Shown: positions 33,205-45,092, numbered from the stretch's first letter. The stretch is DNA of 64,000 bases from Campanula takesimana (GCA_026119855.1 JAOWBW010000043.1:558001-622000); one strand, 5' to 3'. The notes: generated from the letters alone by a model not told the origin. Made by a program: numbers and translations.

Positions 33205-35535
33205 ATGTTGGGTTCGCGCCAATCCCCTCCTTTCGAGATGCCAATGGGCAAAGAAGCCGAGGTCGGGGTTGAGGCTATGGACCCAAGACAGCTTACTTAT
33301 GAGTCCCATTCCCATATTTCCCACTTCGTGTCCGCGGGATTGGTAAGAATTCTTCATCTTCTTTGACAATTTTCCATTCTAGGGTGATACCATTTTGTCT
33401 GTGATACTGCTGCAGTAACCCTTTTGATCATGGTTGCATGTTGTTGTCATTATTTATTTGTTGTGAAGAGAATGTTTGGACACCCATTTGCATGTTCACA
33501 CACTTGTTTGCACGTCATGATGTTGTCATGTTGAATTTCTTCATGTTGGTTTTGACCATTTTCTAGCCGTTATGCTGACGAAATTTCCTTTGTCTCTTGT
33601 TTCTTTTCAGAGATGGAACCGTTTGACCGAAATCTAGGGCAGGGCTCAGGCACCTGTTTCTGTATGGAAGAAGTTGCCCGAGAATGTACGGGCTCGGGTT
33701 GCAGCTACGTGCTTCGGCCCTTTCATTAATAGTTTGCCTTCACTGAAGAGCGACCCAAACGTGATTCAGGCTTTGGGAGAGATACCACCCACACTTTTCA
33801 TTTGCCGATGGGCAAGGTGACCATGACACCTACTGATTTTACTGCCCTGACCGGTTTGCCTTTTGCTGGGGCCGCCGTCCCTTATGGTGCCAGGGGGACT
33901 GCTAGGACGCCTGCTGAGTTGTTGGATTTGGTCGACTGTGAGTTCGTGGTGAAGAACTCTCGAGTGACTTGGGGGAGAATCCGAGCTTACTTTAGTGTCC
34001 TTGCGGCTGAGTCTCGGGGTGTTACTGCTGACAGGGTCAAGGTGGTGGCCCGATGCTTTATTTGGTTTGCCTTATCCCCCTTTTCGCGAATGGGGGATGT
34101 TCTGCTGCCTTGTCCCTGTTGGACCTTCTGGTTGATTTGGACCAGGCTGCTCAGTACATTTGGGGTACAGCGGGTCTGGCTGCTTGTTATCACGGCATGG
34201 ATTTGACTAGTCGTTCGACAAGGAGCTCGGTTACGAGCTTTTCTTTTGCTTGGGAGGTACATTCACTGCTTTGCCCTTTTAGATTTCTGCCTTTATCTGC
34301 ATTTGACTGTCATTAATCATGTCTTCGTTTTTGTTTACAGTTGTGGGCCTTTGCCATTCTGGGGATGAGAGACTTCAGGATTGAGAGAGAGGGTCAGCCC
34401 CTGTATCCTGACTGTGTGAGGTGGTCTTACAAGGCTAGAAATGTGAAGACCAGCACTGCCTCCATTAGCTTAGTTTCAGCCATGCAATATCTGGACAACC
34501 TGAGGCCCGAGTCTGTGTCTCAGTCGCTGTTTCCATGGAGACCGGTATATGGTGGCATAGAGCACACCTTGCTACCCACCCGCTCGAGGCTTCTGATGAG
34601 CTCTATGGAGTGCATGGATATGTACTTGGGAGAGAGAGTATACTGGTAGTATGGGAGCCAGGTGGTGGATTACTATAACCCTCCCAGGCCGGCGGTTCCG
34701 GATTTCCCTCCTTTTTGCCCTCGCAATTGGGGGGCGTTGTCTGAGGACGATAGGGCCATGTATATGGCAGGGGTTGAAGCTACCCCTTTCATCTTTCTTT
34801 ACCAGGATTATGGCCTTTTCTGGTCGAACCATCTGATGTAGGGCTTCATGTATGCCGACCCTCGGGGAATACAGCTTGCTCCTTCTACTTCTGCGTAGTT
34901 TTACCCCACCGGGGTGGGTTATTGCTTTGATCCTCCTCTGTCTTCTTCGTATTATACTTATTTGAACTTTGGGATTGTCGAGGAGCGGAGGGAGATCATC
35001 CCATAGGAGATGTCACCAGAGAGAGAGCCTCCCGCTCAGACCGTTGTGGTACGGCTTTATGCTTTCTGTACTTTTGATTCTGGTCTACTTGTTGTCCCAA
35101 TTTCTCTTAGCCCAGTATTCTGATGTAGTTTCCTGTTTCTATTGTGACAGGTACCCGTGGCTGCTTATAGGCATATTGGCTGCCAGAACAAAAGCATACG
35201 GAGGAGGCTGCGCCAGCTGGAGGAGAAGGTGTTGGATCTCTGTAGAGACATGGCTAATTTTACCAGAGAGGCTGCCGGCATGGTGACTGGATCTTTCAGA
35301 GGTGCCGCTCGGGGAGCTTGCGGTATGGGATGAGGTTGCAGAGATGCGGCCCTAATGTCGATAGTCACTGAGCCAGAGTTTTAGCCGCGGAGGTACTAGT
35401 TCATCGGCGCGGATGCCAAAGAGAAGCCATCACGAGGTCACCGTTGAGGAGTCCGAGGAGGAATCTGATGATGATGAGGAGACAAAGAGCGGTGATGAGG
35501 GTGAGCACAGTGCCACTGACAATGATTCAGAGTAG
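33205..35535 (+). pseudogene. Spliced plant-mobile-domain gene, antisense to Gypsy-2
   Basis: Exon 1 is 33205-33342 (MLGSRQSPPFEMPMGK), with a clear GT-AG intron at 33343-33610. Exon 2 begins RWNRLTEI and holds the hallmark HLPMGKVTMTPTDFTALTGL (about 33797-33860). Further introns are likely at 34255-34340 and about 35048-35150. Exon 3 carries LWAFAILGMRDFRIEREGQPL and a tyrosine-rich part. Exon 4 has a coiled coil (RRLRQLEEKVLDLC), then an acidic tail ending at 35535 (ESEEESDDDEE). Stops and frameshifts near 33641, 33788, 34648 and 34840 show decay. The domain resembles PMD/MAIN-like proteins. It is transcribed opposite to gag-pol if active, and its introns would be spliced only from that strand. 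Confidence 0.65.
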
Positions 35536-35809
35536 GGAGGATGAGTGCCTGAAAACAATTTTTTATTTAACATGTAACAAATAACAAGTATTTACAATAT
35601 TAGCTATTTATCTACATTTTTTTATGTTTATTTAGACTCGATCCTAAATTCGAAACTTTACGAGCAAATGTGTGCCCAAAGTGTCCCATTTGCTGTTGTT
35701 GAATGTCACTTTGTTGCTGCGGATTCTGAACTAGTTGCAGGTTGAAGGCGTTGAAATGCCTGGGCTGTTGCTAAACTGACAAGGGCCTGTTCTGTTCTGC
35801 CGTATGTCA

Positions 35810-35940
35810 AAGGCGCGCGTGCCTGGAATAGCCCATGGGATGATCACGCGTTTCATCTCCAAAGGTGGAGGCGCCCGCGTCTGGGCTGCTGATTTACAGC
35901 CCCTTTCTTTCTGTACAGGATTCTCCAACAACTATAAATT
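35810..35940 (+). promoter_or_regulatory. Presumed promoter of the small basic ORF in Gypsy-2
   Basis: GCGCGCGTGC (about 35813) and GGCGCCCGCG (about 35870) precede a TATA box (TATAAA, 35933-35938) about 86 bp before the ATG at 36024. This is the same motif-then-TATA order as in the LTR. Confidence 0.5.
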
Positions 35941-36023
35941 TGAACCCATTTCGGCCAGTTTGGTCACACAGCAATATTCTGCAATACTTTTTACCATCTC
36001 TAAGCCCCAAATCCTTGTCAAGA

Positions 36024-36500
36024 ATGGCTCCTATGACCTTTTCCTTTGAGGTAAAAGTGTCTGTCCCCGAAGGTGAACAAATGAAGTCCGTCCCCATCGT
36101 GAAGGCACGCCCTAGTGTCTTTGACCGCTTGGGAAGACCGAATGAGGTCGTTGTTGAACCTTTGAAGCCAGTGGTTCATGTTGAAGCCCCTAGGCCACGC
36201 TATTTTCCGAAGAAGAAGAAGGGCAAAGGCAAAGGGAATTCCCCTTATGTGTGGAAGCGCCCAACTAAAGCCCCTGCGAAGGCCTCCTTTGACAAAAGCA
36301 AGGGGAAGGGGAAGGTTGTTGATGAAGCTCCGTCCCGTCCTAGTGTCTTCTCTTGCCTTGGTGGTTCCGGGAATGCTCCGCCCCCGTCCAAGAAGGTCAA
36401 GGGCCCTAGTCGAAAGCAATGGGTCCCCAAACCGAAGAAAGATTATAAATTTCTTAGTACCCCAAGATTGCAATTGAATAGACCACTTGTTAGGATTTAA
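36024..36500 (+). CDS. Small lysine-rich protein with two RPSVFxxLG motifs, antisense to Gypsy-2
   Basis: An intact ORF of 158 codons starts MAPMTFSFEVKVSVPEG. The sequence is strongly basic (PKKKKGKGKGNSPYVWK, KGKGKVV). It holds two copies of the motif R-P-S-V-F-x-x-L-G, at about 36109 and 36333. Similar SVFDRLG motifs occur in plant gypsy proteins, from memory. It may be a second antisense accessory gene or the last coding part of the gene before it. Gypsy-1 has no equivalent. The function is unknown; the charge suggests nucleic-acid binding. Confidence 0.55.
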   Translation: MAPMTFSFEVKVSVPEGEQMKSVPIVKARPSVFDRLGRPNEVVVEPLKPVVHVEAPRPRYFPKKKKGKGKGNSPYVWKRPTKAPAKASFDKSKGKGKVVDEAPSRPSVFSCLGGSGNAPPPSKKVKGPSRKQWVPKPKKDYKFLSTPRLQLNRPLVRI

Positions 36501-36615
36501 TGTTTTAATGTCTTTTATTGCTCAACATTATCCATTGTAATGGCAAGAATGATTTAAGAATTGAATAAAAATTGCATTTTGTTATGACATGATTGCGTAA
36601 ACATTATTGTTTTAG

Positions 36616-36815
36616 ACCGCACCCGAAGGTTGCCTACTTTCCTCCCGTAGAGAGGCTCAGGTCTCCGTAGTTCAAACAAATGAAAACCATTTTTTTTGTG
36701 TGCACCCTGTTTTTTGCCTAGACCGCCGTTTCGGGTTTTCAATCTAGCGAGCTTCTTTTTTGCACTTGCTCTAATTTTTGCCTAGGCGGCCCTTGCGGGT
36801 TTTCAACCTAGCGAG
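36616..36815 (-). repeat. Structured short repeats at the Gypsy-2 convergence zone
   Basis: These are the same CTAG..GGGTTTTCAA..CTAGCGAG units as in Gypsy-1 (15465-15680), lying between the end of pol (36822) and the end of the plus-strand ORF (36500). Conservation in both elements, despite different antisense genes, suggests a function of the zone itself. Confidence 0.5.
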
Positions 36816-36821
36816 CGTTTG

Positions 36822-38853
36822 TTAAGCGTAGAACTTCTTGAGCTTGTCGAGGTTGACCTCCTTTGGCAATTGATCACCATCCAAGTCTACGAGTCGGACT
36901 GCACCGCCGCTTAGTATCTTCTTAACCACGTAAGGACCGATCCATCGGGGTTCCCATTTCCCAAGGGGATTCATGGCATTGGGAGGATGTTGTCTAAAGA
37001 CCAAGTTTCCCACTTTGATGTTTCGAGGCTTCACCTTTTTGTTGAAAGCCCTTGCCATTCTCTGTTGATAAGACCTTGTGCGCTCAAATGCTCTTAACCT
37101 CTTTTCGTCGAGTAGGGCTAGTTGCTCATATCGACTTTGCATCCAATCAACCTCATTGACTTGGTTCTCGAGTAAGACCCGTAGAGAGGGAACTTCGATT
37201 TCGACTGGGAGTACGGCTTCAGAACCATAAACCAATGAGTATGGGGTCTCTCCTGTTGCTGATCGGATCGATGTGCGGTAGCCCCACAATGCTAGCGGTA
37301 ACATTTTGGGCCAATCCCTTCCTGTTGAAGCCATTTTCCGTATGATGACCTCAATTGTCTTGTTTGCTGCTTCGACCGCTCCATTGGCTTAGGGGCGGTA
37401 CGGGGATGACTTGTGCTTGGTAATTTTGTAGTTAAATAAAAGCGCATCCATTTACTTCTCAGAGTGTGAACCATTGTCAGAGATGATCTCATGAGGAATA
37501 CCGTATCGGCACATGATGTTGTTCTTCACGAATTCAGCCACTTTCTTGGCGTTGAGAACTCGGTAATCTTGTGCTTCGTCCCATTTTGTGAAATAATCCA
37601 CGGCCACTAGAATGAATGACTATCCGTTGCTCCCTGTAGGATGGACTTTGCCGATGATATCTATGCCCCAACAAGAGAACGGCCATGGTGTGGTCATGTT
37701 GTACATTGTGAAGGTGGACCATGTTGCAAAAATTAGCATGGAATTGGCACTTAGTGCATTTCTTGACTTTCTCGATGCAGTCTCTTTCCATTGTAGTCCA
37801 ATAGTAGCCGATACGGAGTATCTTCTTGGCTAACATAATCCCATTCATGTGGGGTCCACACTCGCCTTCGTGAACTTCGTGCATTATCTCTTGAGCTTCA
37901 GTCTTATTTGCACATAAGAGATTGATCCCCTGATGATGTCTCTTGTAGACTTGGTTCCCAATCAACACATATCTCGCAGCTAGATTTTGTAATGCCACTC
38001 GAGATTTCCCATTGCAGTTCTCGGGGAAAGTACCGTCTTTGAGGAAATTCATGAAATCTGTGTACCACGGGGGGTTTACTTGGACTTCATCGATCTCAAT
38101 GCTCATGCAATATGCCGGCCTAGTCCTTCTCAAAAATTTTAAGGGCTTCACCATCTTTCCCTTGGGCATCTCGACTAGTGAGGCTATGGTGGCTAAGGCA
38201 TCAGCAAAGCGGTTCTTGTCCCTCGGTAAATAATTGAACGTGATGTCTTGGAACTGTTCAACCAATTCCTCGAGGTGTTGACCATACTGTTGGAGGGCCG
38301 AGTCTTAGATTCGCCATTTACCCGATGTCTGATTGATAAGGAGCAGAGAGTCACCGAATACTTCTAGCTCTGTGACATTTCTTTCTAGTGCTGCTTCTAG
38401 CCCCGCTATACATGCCTCATATTCAGCAATGTTGTTGGTAGCTTCGAATTCCAGGCGGATTGCAATTGGAGTGTAGACGTCCTTTGGATCGACAAGAAAT
38501 ATTCCTATCCCAAAACCGTGCTTATTGGTTGCACCATCGAAAAAAAGTTGCCACTTATTTTCCTCGGTCGTAGTACAAATCAAGTGCTCATCGGGGAATT
38601 ATAAGTCTTCCCCCTTCACTTCGTCACACGAAAATTCAGCAAGCTAATCACTGAACACTTTCCCCCTGATGGATTTGAGTGTGACGTAAGTGATATCGTA
38701 GCCAGCGAGCATGAAATACCACTTGGCTATCCTTATTGACATGAAAGGTTTCTCGAAGATGTAGCAGAGCGGGTCCACTTTTGCTACTAGCTTGATCGGA
38801 AAGTCTTCCATGTAATGTTTGAGCTTTTGAGTGACCCAACCAATGCTGCACAT
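36822..38853 (-). pseudogene. Gypsy-2 archaeal-type RNase H and integrase
   Basis: The reading order is from 38853 down. The tether (YVTLKSIRGKVFSD) is followed by the archaeal-type RNase H (WQLFFDGATNKHG, TNNIAEYEA, GDSLLLINQ), then integrase. Its C-terminal part is an open ORF of 170 codons ending at 36822 (ATGETPYSLVYGSEA, WIGPYVVKKILSGG). Stops or frameshifts near 38305, 37730 and 37390 break it. The order is the same as in Gypsy-1. Confidence 0.85.
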
Positions 38854-40084
38854 GACTTCTCTAAGACAGAGTAGTTCTTTTCTCCTCCTTGAAATCGGCG
38901 ACTGCTAAAGTAAATGGCATTCTCTTTTGTGGAGTCTCGTTGCTCTTGTGCTAGCACAGCCCCTAGGGCTTCATCGTTCACTGTGAGGTAGAGAAAGAGA
39001 GGATTCTCCTTGTGTGGTGGAACTAAAACTGGGGGGCATATCAAGTAATGCTTCACTTGGTCAAAAGCTTCTTGGCAAGCGTCGGCCCATTCAAGAGCCA
39101 CATTCTTCTTGAGTAACTTGAAGATTGGCTCACACATGGAAGTGAGTTGGTGCACAAACCGACTGATGTACTGAAGTCTGCCCATGAAACCTTTGATTTC
39201 TTTCTGTGTCTTTAGAGGAGGCATGTCAATGATTGCCTTGATTTTCGAGGGATCTGCTTCAATTCCCCTTTCTGTGACCATGTAGCCAAGAACTTTGCCT
39301 CGAATAACCCCGAAAGTTCACTTTGTGGGATTGAGCCTCATCTTGTGTTGTCGAAGCCTTTCGAAGAACTTGCGGAGGTCGATCAAGTGTTGACCGTCGG
39401 TCCCCTCTGAATGGATGATCATGTCATCCACATAGACTTCGATTTCCTTGTGAATCATGTTGTGGAACAAGTCTGTCACAACCCTTTGATAAGTAGCCCA
39501 AGCGTTCCTCAACCCAAATGGCATGACTGTGTAGCAAAAGGTGCCCCACGGTGTTGTGAAAGCAGTCTTGTGTTGATCCTCCTCGGATATGAGAATCTGA
39601 TGGCGAAACCATCCACAAATGAGCGAACCTCGTAGGCAGCAGTGGAATCGACTATCATGTCAATGTTGGGTAGTGGAAAGTCATCCTTCGGAGAAGCCTT
39701 GTTCAAATCCCGGAAATCCACACAAACACGGACCTTGCCGTTAGCCTTTCTGACTGTCACAACATTTGCTAGCCATGTCGGATACTCAATAACTTTAATG
39801 AAGCCCACACTGAGAAGCTTCTCTATCTCTTCTTTGACTTGTAAAGACCACTCTGGCTTGATCCTTCTGAGCTTCTGCTTTGTTGGCTTAGCGTCATCTC
39901 TGATCGGAATCCTGTGCTCGGCAACCTTTTTGTCTAAACCCGGCATGTCTTTGTATGACCATGCAAATACATCCTCTAACTCTCTGAGAAGTGCAGTCAA
40001 TCTGTCTTTCTCTTCCCCCTTGAAGAAGCTTCCGATCTTGGTTTCCTTCGGATCCTCATCGGTACCCAGATTAACAACATGCAA
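38787..40084 (-). pseudogene. Gypsy-2 reverse transcriptase and RNase H
   Basis: From 40084 (MHVVNLGTDEDPKE) the frame encodes VRVCVDFRDLNKASPKDDFP without a break, unlike Gypsy-1. A frameshift lies near 39600, then MPFGLRNAWATYQR and the catalytic YVDD at 39423-39434. A stop at 39318 and a frameshift near 38860 follow. The RNase H part includes NDEALGAVLAQEQ. Confidence 0.85.
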
Positions 40085-40280
40085 TTCTTCGTCAGCCCCT
40101 GGACCATTTTCACCATGACTACGGACCTGTTGAGCAAGTTCATTTAAGTATGTTTCGTTTTCATGGTCTATTTCATCATTATTTGAATCGTTATTAACTA
40201 GTTCATTAAATTAATTATTAGTTAATTCATCATTCATGACGTTTGCAATCTTGGGGTACTCAAAAAGATCAAATTTTTCA

Positions 40281-41984
40281 TTAGAAAAAAAGGGAACACA
40301 CGCTCGGATATTGCCTCCATATCCTCTTGGGGGTGAGGGTGTCGGAAACACTCTCGGACTCGAAAGTGAAAGTTAACAAGTCTTCCTTTGTAACCTTGCG
40401 TGGGATGCAACCCATTTTCTTGACCAAGAATTCCTCGGATACTACGGGCCCCTTTGTTGAGTACCAGTTGTTGATCGGCTCGGAGCTTGGATTGATCTCA
40501 TTGATGGGCTCACTTCCCTTGTCGGTGTCATCGCAAATGGCATTTACTTGGCATTCGTCCATGATGGCAAATTCCTTGAACATGGAGGCTAGATCAGTTA
40601 ACTCTTCCCCCACGGTAATATCTATTTCGGACTCTATGGTCACTTTCCTCCCCCACCATTCTTGGGGGGATTTCAAAATCTCACAATCGGAAAAGATTTC
40701 GAGACCGGGCTTTCTGACACCCTTACTGTTGACCCATGGCTTGGGAAAGATCACGTACGGGACATCTTCCCCCTGGCGGACAAAGTAGCCATTTAGTGTC
40801 TTGCGATAAGGCCTCAAGTTGGGAATTTCATAGTGCCGGCCTTCTCTGCGAGCTCGGGCCTTTTCATTCTTGACGGCTTGCTCATATTTCATGTCGTCTT
40901 CGGACGGTTCATATCCCAATCCGAACTTGTTCTTGACAAATGGGACCTCCACGGGTTGCATTCTCCCTTGTTGGTTCTTCCCTAGGCCTAAACCGGGGAA
41001 GTAATTCATATTCCTCATCATACGGAGGACTTTGTGATTGCCGAGGGTCCATGATCCGTTTCTCCCTTCTTTGTTGATGGCGTTGATTGAGACGCTGGAG
41101 AGGGTGGAGTCCTCTAACCCATGCTGAACTTGATGGACGGGTTCCCCATTTCTATGGATAGTGACGTTTTCTGCCATGACGGTCACTATTTCTTCCTCAT
41201 TTCGGAACTTGACACACTGATGGAGAGTTGAAGGGATGGCATTAGAACTGTGTATCCATGGTCGGCCCAAGAGCAAATTGAATGAGGAGGGGACATCGAG
41301 CACTTGAAACGGGACGGACATGACCATGCTCCCAAACTCAATGTCTATTTCCACCATACCCATGACTGTGCGGGCAGTGCTGTCGTAACCTCGGATCACT
41401 TGAGTAGAAGGCCTTAGGTCTGAACTCTTAAGACCCAGTATGCCCATTATTCGGCCAGGCATTAAGTTGAGTGCGGAGCCACCGTCGACCAACGCTCTTG
41501 AAATAGGTCTCCCCCTTGCTCTTACTTTGAGATAGATGGCCTCATTGTGATTGGACCCAAATGGTGGAAGGTCCATGTCGGTAAAAGTGATGACATTGCT
41601 AAAATGTATGTGGCCTATCATAGCAGTAAGGTCTTCGGGAGTGGTATCGGGAGAGACAGATGTGTCGTCGAGATTGCTGATGACAAGATATCGGTGTTTC
41701 TTTGAAGATGCAATGAGGTCCCAAATGGATATATTAGCTTGAGTCTTCTTGAGTTGTGTTAATAAAGGATCTTCGGGAGTGTCGTGAGCTTGCGACCTTT
41801 GAGAATAGGTGCTTGGCGCAGAAGTAGTGGGATTGCTTGCTATGACTCGTCCGGATCGAGTTAGCATGTTGACGTTCCCGTTTTGCTTCTTCCTATTCTC
41901 TAATACTTCCCTCATTACCTCATTATAAGTCACAACGTAACAAGAATTGTCAAATTTATTCATAACATTGGGGCCCTCATTCAC
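40281..41984 (-). CDS. Gypsy-2 protease, G-patch segment and linker (567 codons open)
   Basis: A long open frame contains the protease (VDGGSALNLMPGRIMG, then FNLLLGRPWIH), the G-patch (MMRNMNYFPGLGLGKNQQG, about 41040-40980) and a linker ending just before RT. It lies between gag and RT in the order seen in Gypsy-1. The end is out of frame with RT, so a frameshift near 40300 must be assumed if this is one polyprotein. This is the better-preserved copy of the segment in the window. Confidence 0.75.
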   Translation of the reverse strand: MNEGPNVMNKFDNSCYVVTYNEVMREVLENRKKQNGNVNMLTRSGRVIASNPTTSAPSTYSQRSQAHDTPEDPLLTQLKKTQANISIWDLIASSKKHRYLVISNLDDTSVSPDTTPEDLTAMIGHIHFSNVITFTDMDLPPFGSNHNEAIYLKVRARGRPISRALVDGGSALNLMPGRIMGILGLKSSDLRPSTQVIRGYDSTARTVMGMVEIDIEFGSMVMSVPFQVLDVPSSFNLLLGRPWIHSSNAIPSTLHQCVKFRNEEEIVTVMAENVTIHRNGEPVHQVQHGLEDSTLSSVSINAINKEGRNGSWTLGNHKVLRMMRNMNYFPGLGLGKNQQGRMQPVEVPFVKNKFGLGYEPSEDDMKYEQAVKNEKARARREGRHYEIPNLRPYRKTLNGYFVRQGEDVPYVIFPKPWVNSKGVRKPGLEIFSDCEILKSPQEWWGRKVTIESEIDITVGEELTDLASMFKEFAIMDECQVNAICDDTDKGSEPINEINPSSEPINNWYSTKGPVVSEEFLVKKMGCIPRKVTKEDLLTFTFESESVSDTLTPKRIWRQYPSVCSLFF

Positions 41985-42129
41985 AATGGGAATTGAATGA
42001 GTGGTCTCCTCAAACTCTCCTAACTCTATTACATTGACATCACCCCCACTGGGAACTAAGAATTCTTTCTTGTCTATGAGGTCTTGGATGATGTTGCGGA
42101 GAACAAAGCATTCCTCGGTAAGATGGCCA

Positions 42130-43350
42130 CTATCTTAGTGATAGCCACAATACTTGTGATGGGCATGGTTGGCATTGATCGCCTTGGGTTGGTACCCTTG
42201 TAGAGGTGATTTGCCCCTTTGTTTTGAGAACTTCAAAGGCCTCATTGTGAGTCATGCCTTGGAGAGGAGTGTAGACATGATCATTTTGAGGTCTCTTACC
42301 TTGTGGTGGAGGAATCCTTTTGTAATTCCCCTTGTCGGTTGTGACGGCATTGACTGAAGCCTCTTTTGTTGAGTTAGAGGCGGCCTTGTATCGGAAGTTA
42401 GGAGCACTTTTCTTGATCTCCTTGAGCAAGTCATCCCTTCGGACCCCTGCCTCATACATTTGAGAAAAATCCGCATAGCAAGTCCCACTTAGGTGGGTGC
42501 GGAGATCAATCTTTAGACACTTGAGGAAGATGTCCATTTGCTCCTTGGTGTTAGGCCTCTCGACAATTTCAGCAAGTTTGTTATTCCACCTCCTTGTGAA
42601 GTCCATAAAGGACTCATTGTCCCTTTGGGTGGTGTTCTCGAGCTCTTTCTTGGTCGGGAGGTGAGTGGTGTTGCCTTGGTATTGACTCTTGAAGGCAAGC
42701 ATGGCGGCGTCCCAATCGAGACGGATTGTGAGTGGGAGAGTTGCATACCAATCTTTTTCCACCCCTTCGAGAGTAAGAGGAAAGCATTGTGCCATCACTT
42801 TTGGAGAGACCTTCTTCGGAACCACAGCCCATATATAAGTTTCGATATGTGCCATGGGACAAGAGTTTCCCTTGAACTTGCTGATGTCGGGCATCTTAAA
42901 CTTGTCGGGGAGAGTAGCCATGGTGCTCATGAGAATGGATGACTGATAAAGGCTTGTGTCGGAGCCTTTACCCAATTTGAGACCGTTGAAACGTTGATCT
43001 ATGTAAGCCATAATCGAATCAACTATCTTGTGATCTTTGTTGTCGGTGCTTGGCTCCCCCATTTTCTTGGTACGGGCACTAACATAAGGGCTTTCAAACA
43101 AACCTTTGGTCCACTCGGATTCATCGTTGTCCTCTTTATCTTTACCTTTGGAGAGCTTGGTGAGCTTGACTTTCATTTGGTCCATTTCGGCTTCAAGATC
43201 CTCCCTTTGATTGTCAAGATGGGATTGCCAAAGGTCATCTTTGTTTTGGGACTCTTTGTTGAGAGTGGAGATTTGCTCTTGGAGTATTTGGACCATAGCT
43301 GAGAGTTGCTCAAGAGATATGGTGTTGTTGCTGTTGGAGTCACCGGCCAT
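42130..43350 (-). pseudogene. Gypsy-2 gag
   Basis: The likely start is the ATG at 43350 (MAGDSNSNNT), since it aligns with 8891 in Gypsy-1; an upstream in-frame ATG at 43524 also exists. The frame covers a coiled coil (LEQLSAMVQILQEQISTLNK) and the Retrotrans_gag core (AMLAFKSQYQGNTTHLPTKK). It shifts near 42200, just before the zinc knuckle, which also carries a stop (near 42137). Protein and RNA binding for particle assembly is the family role. Confidence 0.75.
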
Positions 43351-44668
43351 TGATGCTATGGAAGCTGTTGGAGTGATCAATTCATGAACTAGCCGGTTTG
43401 CTGAATCTCGGTAGATGCGGTAAGTACCAATTGGACCTAAATTGCAAAAAAGGACCTTGTCAGTCTTGAGTAACACTTTCGGTCCATGAAGAGGCTTAGA
43501 ACACACAGTGGGCACACGACTCAAACCACATAAGAAAAAGACTTTTTTTTATATATATAAGTCGGAGGGACAGGGTCCCTTTTAGGGTTTCTAAGAAAAT
43601 AGTGGAATCGTCACACTAGTATATAGACCTTCACGCGGTCTCATATACTCATCGGATTCCACCACGTTTGTGATTCCTACATGTGTCGGGATTAAACTAA
43701 ATTAATGTAGTAAAGCATACATACGGGGATGGATTTTTTATTTTCGTCCATAGTAACCACTTGGGGACGTAGTTTTATTTTGTCCATGATAACTACTTGT
43801 TTCTCTTGGAAACGACATGTATGATTTGAAGACATTAGTTTAGGGAAATCTCGGTACATGAAAACCGAATTAGTCACGAAGTGTTAGACCTTAACTAGAG
43901 TTGTGTTGGCTTATACTCGGCTAAAGAGAGGCTTAAAGGTCACCCCCGGCATGTAGTCATGAACTACGCCATGGGCTGAGGTTTACCGCTTTGAGAGAGT
44001 CAAGGTCGGGTGGAGCTTAAAACTCTCTAGGACGGGCCTCGATGGGTTTGGGGTAATGAACTTGTTCGACTCGATAGTGAGCAATTGATAAGAACTTGTG
44101 CACGTAGTGTGAGGTCCAACATGTGACAAAACATTTTTTTTTTACTTTTTTTTTAAAACAAAAGAAAAGCAAATAAGCACGTAATTTACAACTCTCGAAT
44201 CACCTGTGTGACCGATAAAAAAAACATAAAAAAACAGTTAAATGGTCGGAATCAGTCCTGATGCAGGCAACTGTGCCCACACCCCATCATTCTGCTTTGT
44301 TCTGGAAATGTTCCTGTTCTGGAAAACTACCCAGAAGCGCGCGCCCCTGGCCTGTGTTGTGGGATGCGCACACATGGCGCAAAGTCTATGGGAGGCGCCC
44401 GCTTCTGGGCGAACCTGTCAGATTGTCAAACTTTGGAATCAGGGGATTGCCCTGGTCCTGAATGTCTATTGGAACCCCTGCAAAGATAATTAGTGTAGAA
44501 AACAAAGAAGATAGGAAGAACATATGGAGAGGCGGGTGATTCTGGTCCTTGATGTGGCACGCGCGCGCCTTAGGCCAAGAAGGCCAGAGGCGTACGCTTC
44601 CCCCATCAGAGACCAGAATGCCCAGAAAAGTAGACTTTGAACAGAAATGCAAGTTTTACCCTCAAATG
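43351..44668 (-). other. Gypsy-2 leader, non-coding
   Basis: It matches the Gypsy-1 leader. It holds GCGCGC-type sites at about 44336-44405 and 44560-44600, and the inverted GGGGTGTGGGCACAGTTG at 44268-44285. No convincing ORF is present apart from an upstream extension of gag. Confidence 0.6.
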
Positions 44669-44686
44669 TCCCCAGTAGAGTCGCCA
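44669..44686 (-). other. Primer binding site of Gypsy-2
   Basis: On the minus strand this is TGGCGACTCTACTGGGGA, one base inside the LTR at 44688, differing from Gypsy-1 at one position. Confidence 0.75.
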
Positions 44687-44687
44687 C

Positions 44688-45092
44688 TGTAGATACCCCG
44701 GGGCGGAGCCAACGCGCCTTTAGGCTAGAGCGGCGGATGGATTCCTAGGATGTCTAACTCGTATTTTAAGTTATTAGAGTCGCCACCTATGTTTTAGAGG
44801 AACATAAGAAAAACCTAATAATTTATCCTAAGTTTGATACGAAAACAGAGATTCTTGTTATGAGATTCGGGGGTTACGTTACGACATGGGAAGTACTTAA
44901 ACACCCATCTCGCCCAACTAATGTTGGTATTGCTTGTTCAAAGTCTACATAAGTAAAATGTTCTTCATATTCTTTGATTGTGATAAAAGGGGTTAAAAAA
45001 TGGGTTTTGAATGTAGGGAGATAACTCCTTGACCAATTTCAATGGAATGAAGCGGTCTTTGGTGTCATGTCCCAAAATGATTTGGGTGATTG
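44688..45092 (-). repeat. Gypsy-2 5' LTR, part next to the leader
   Basis: These 405 bp match the left part of the 30660-31649 LTR. The last five bases (GATTG, 45088-45092) are the target duplication of Copia-D. The undisturbed sequence (GATTGCACATTTG) is seen in the other LTR near 31058. Confidence 0.93.
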
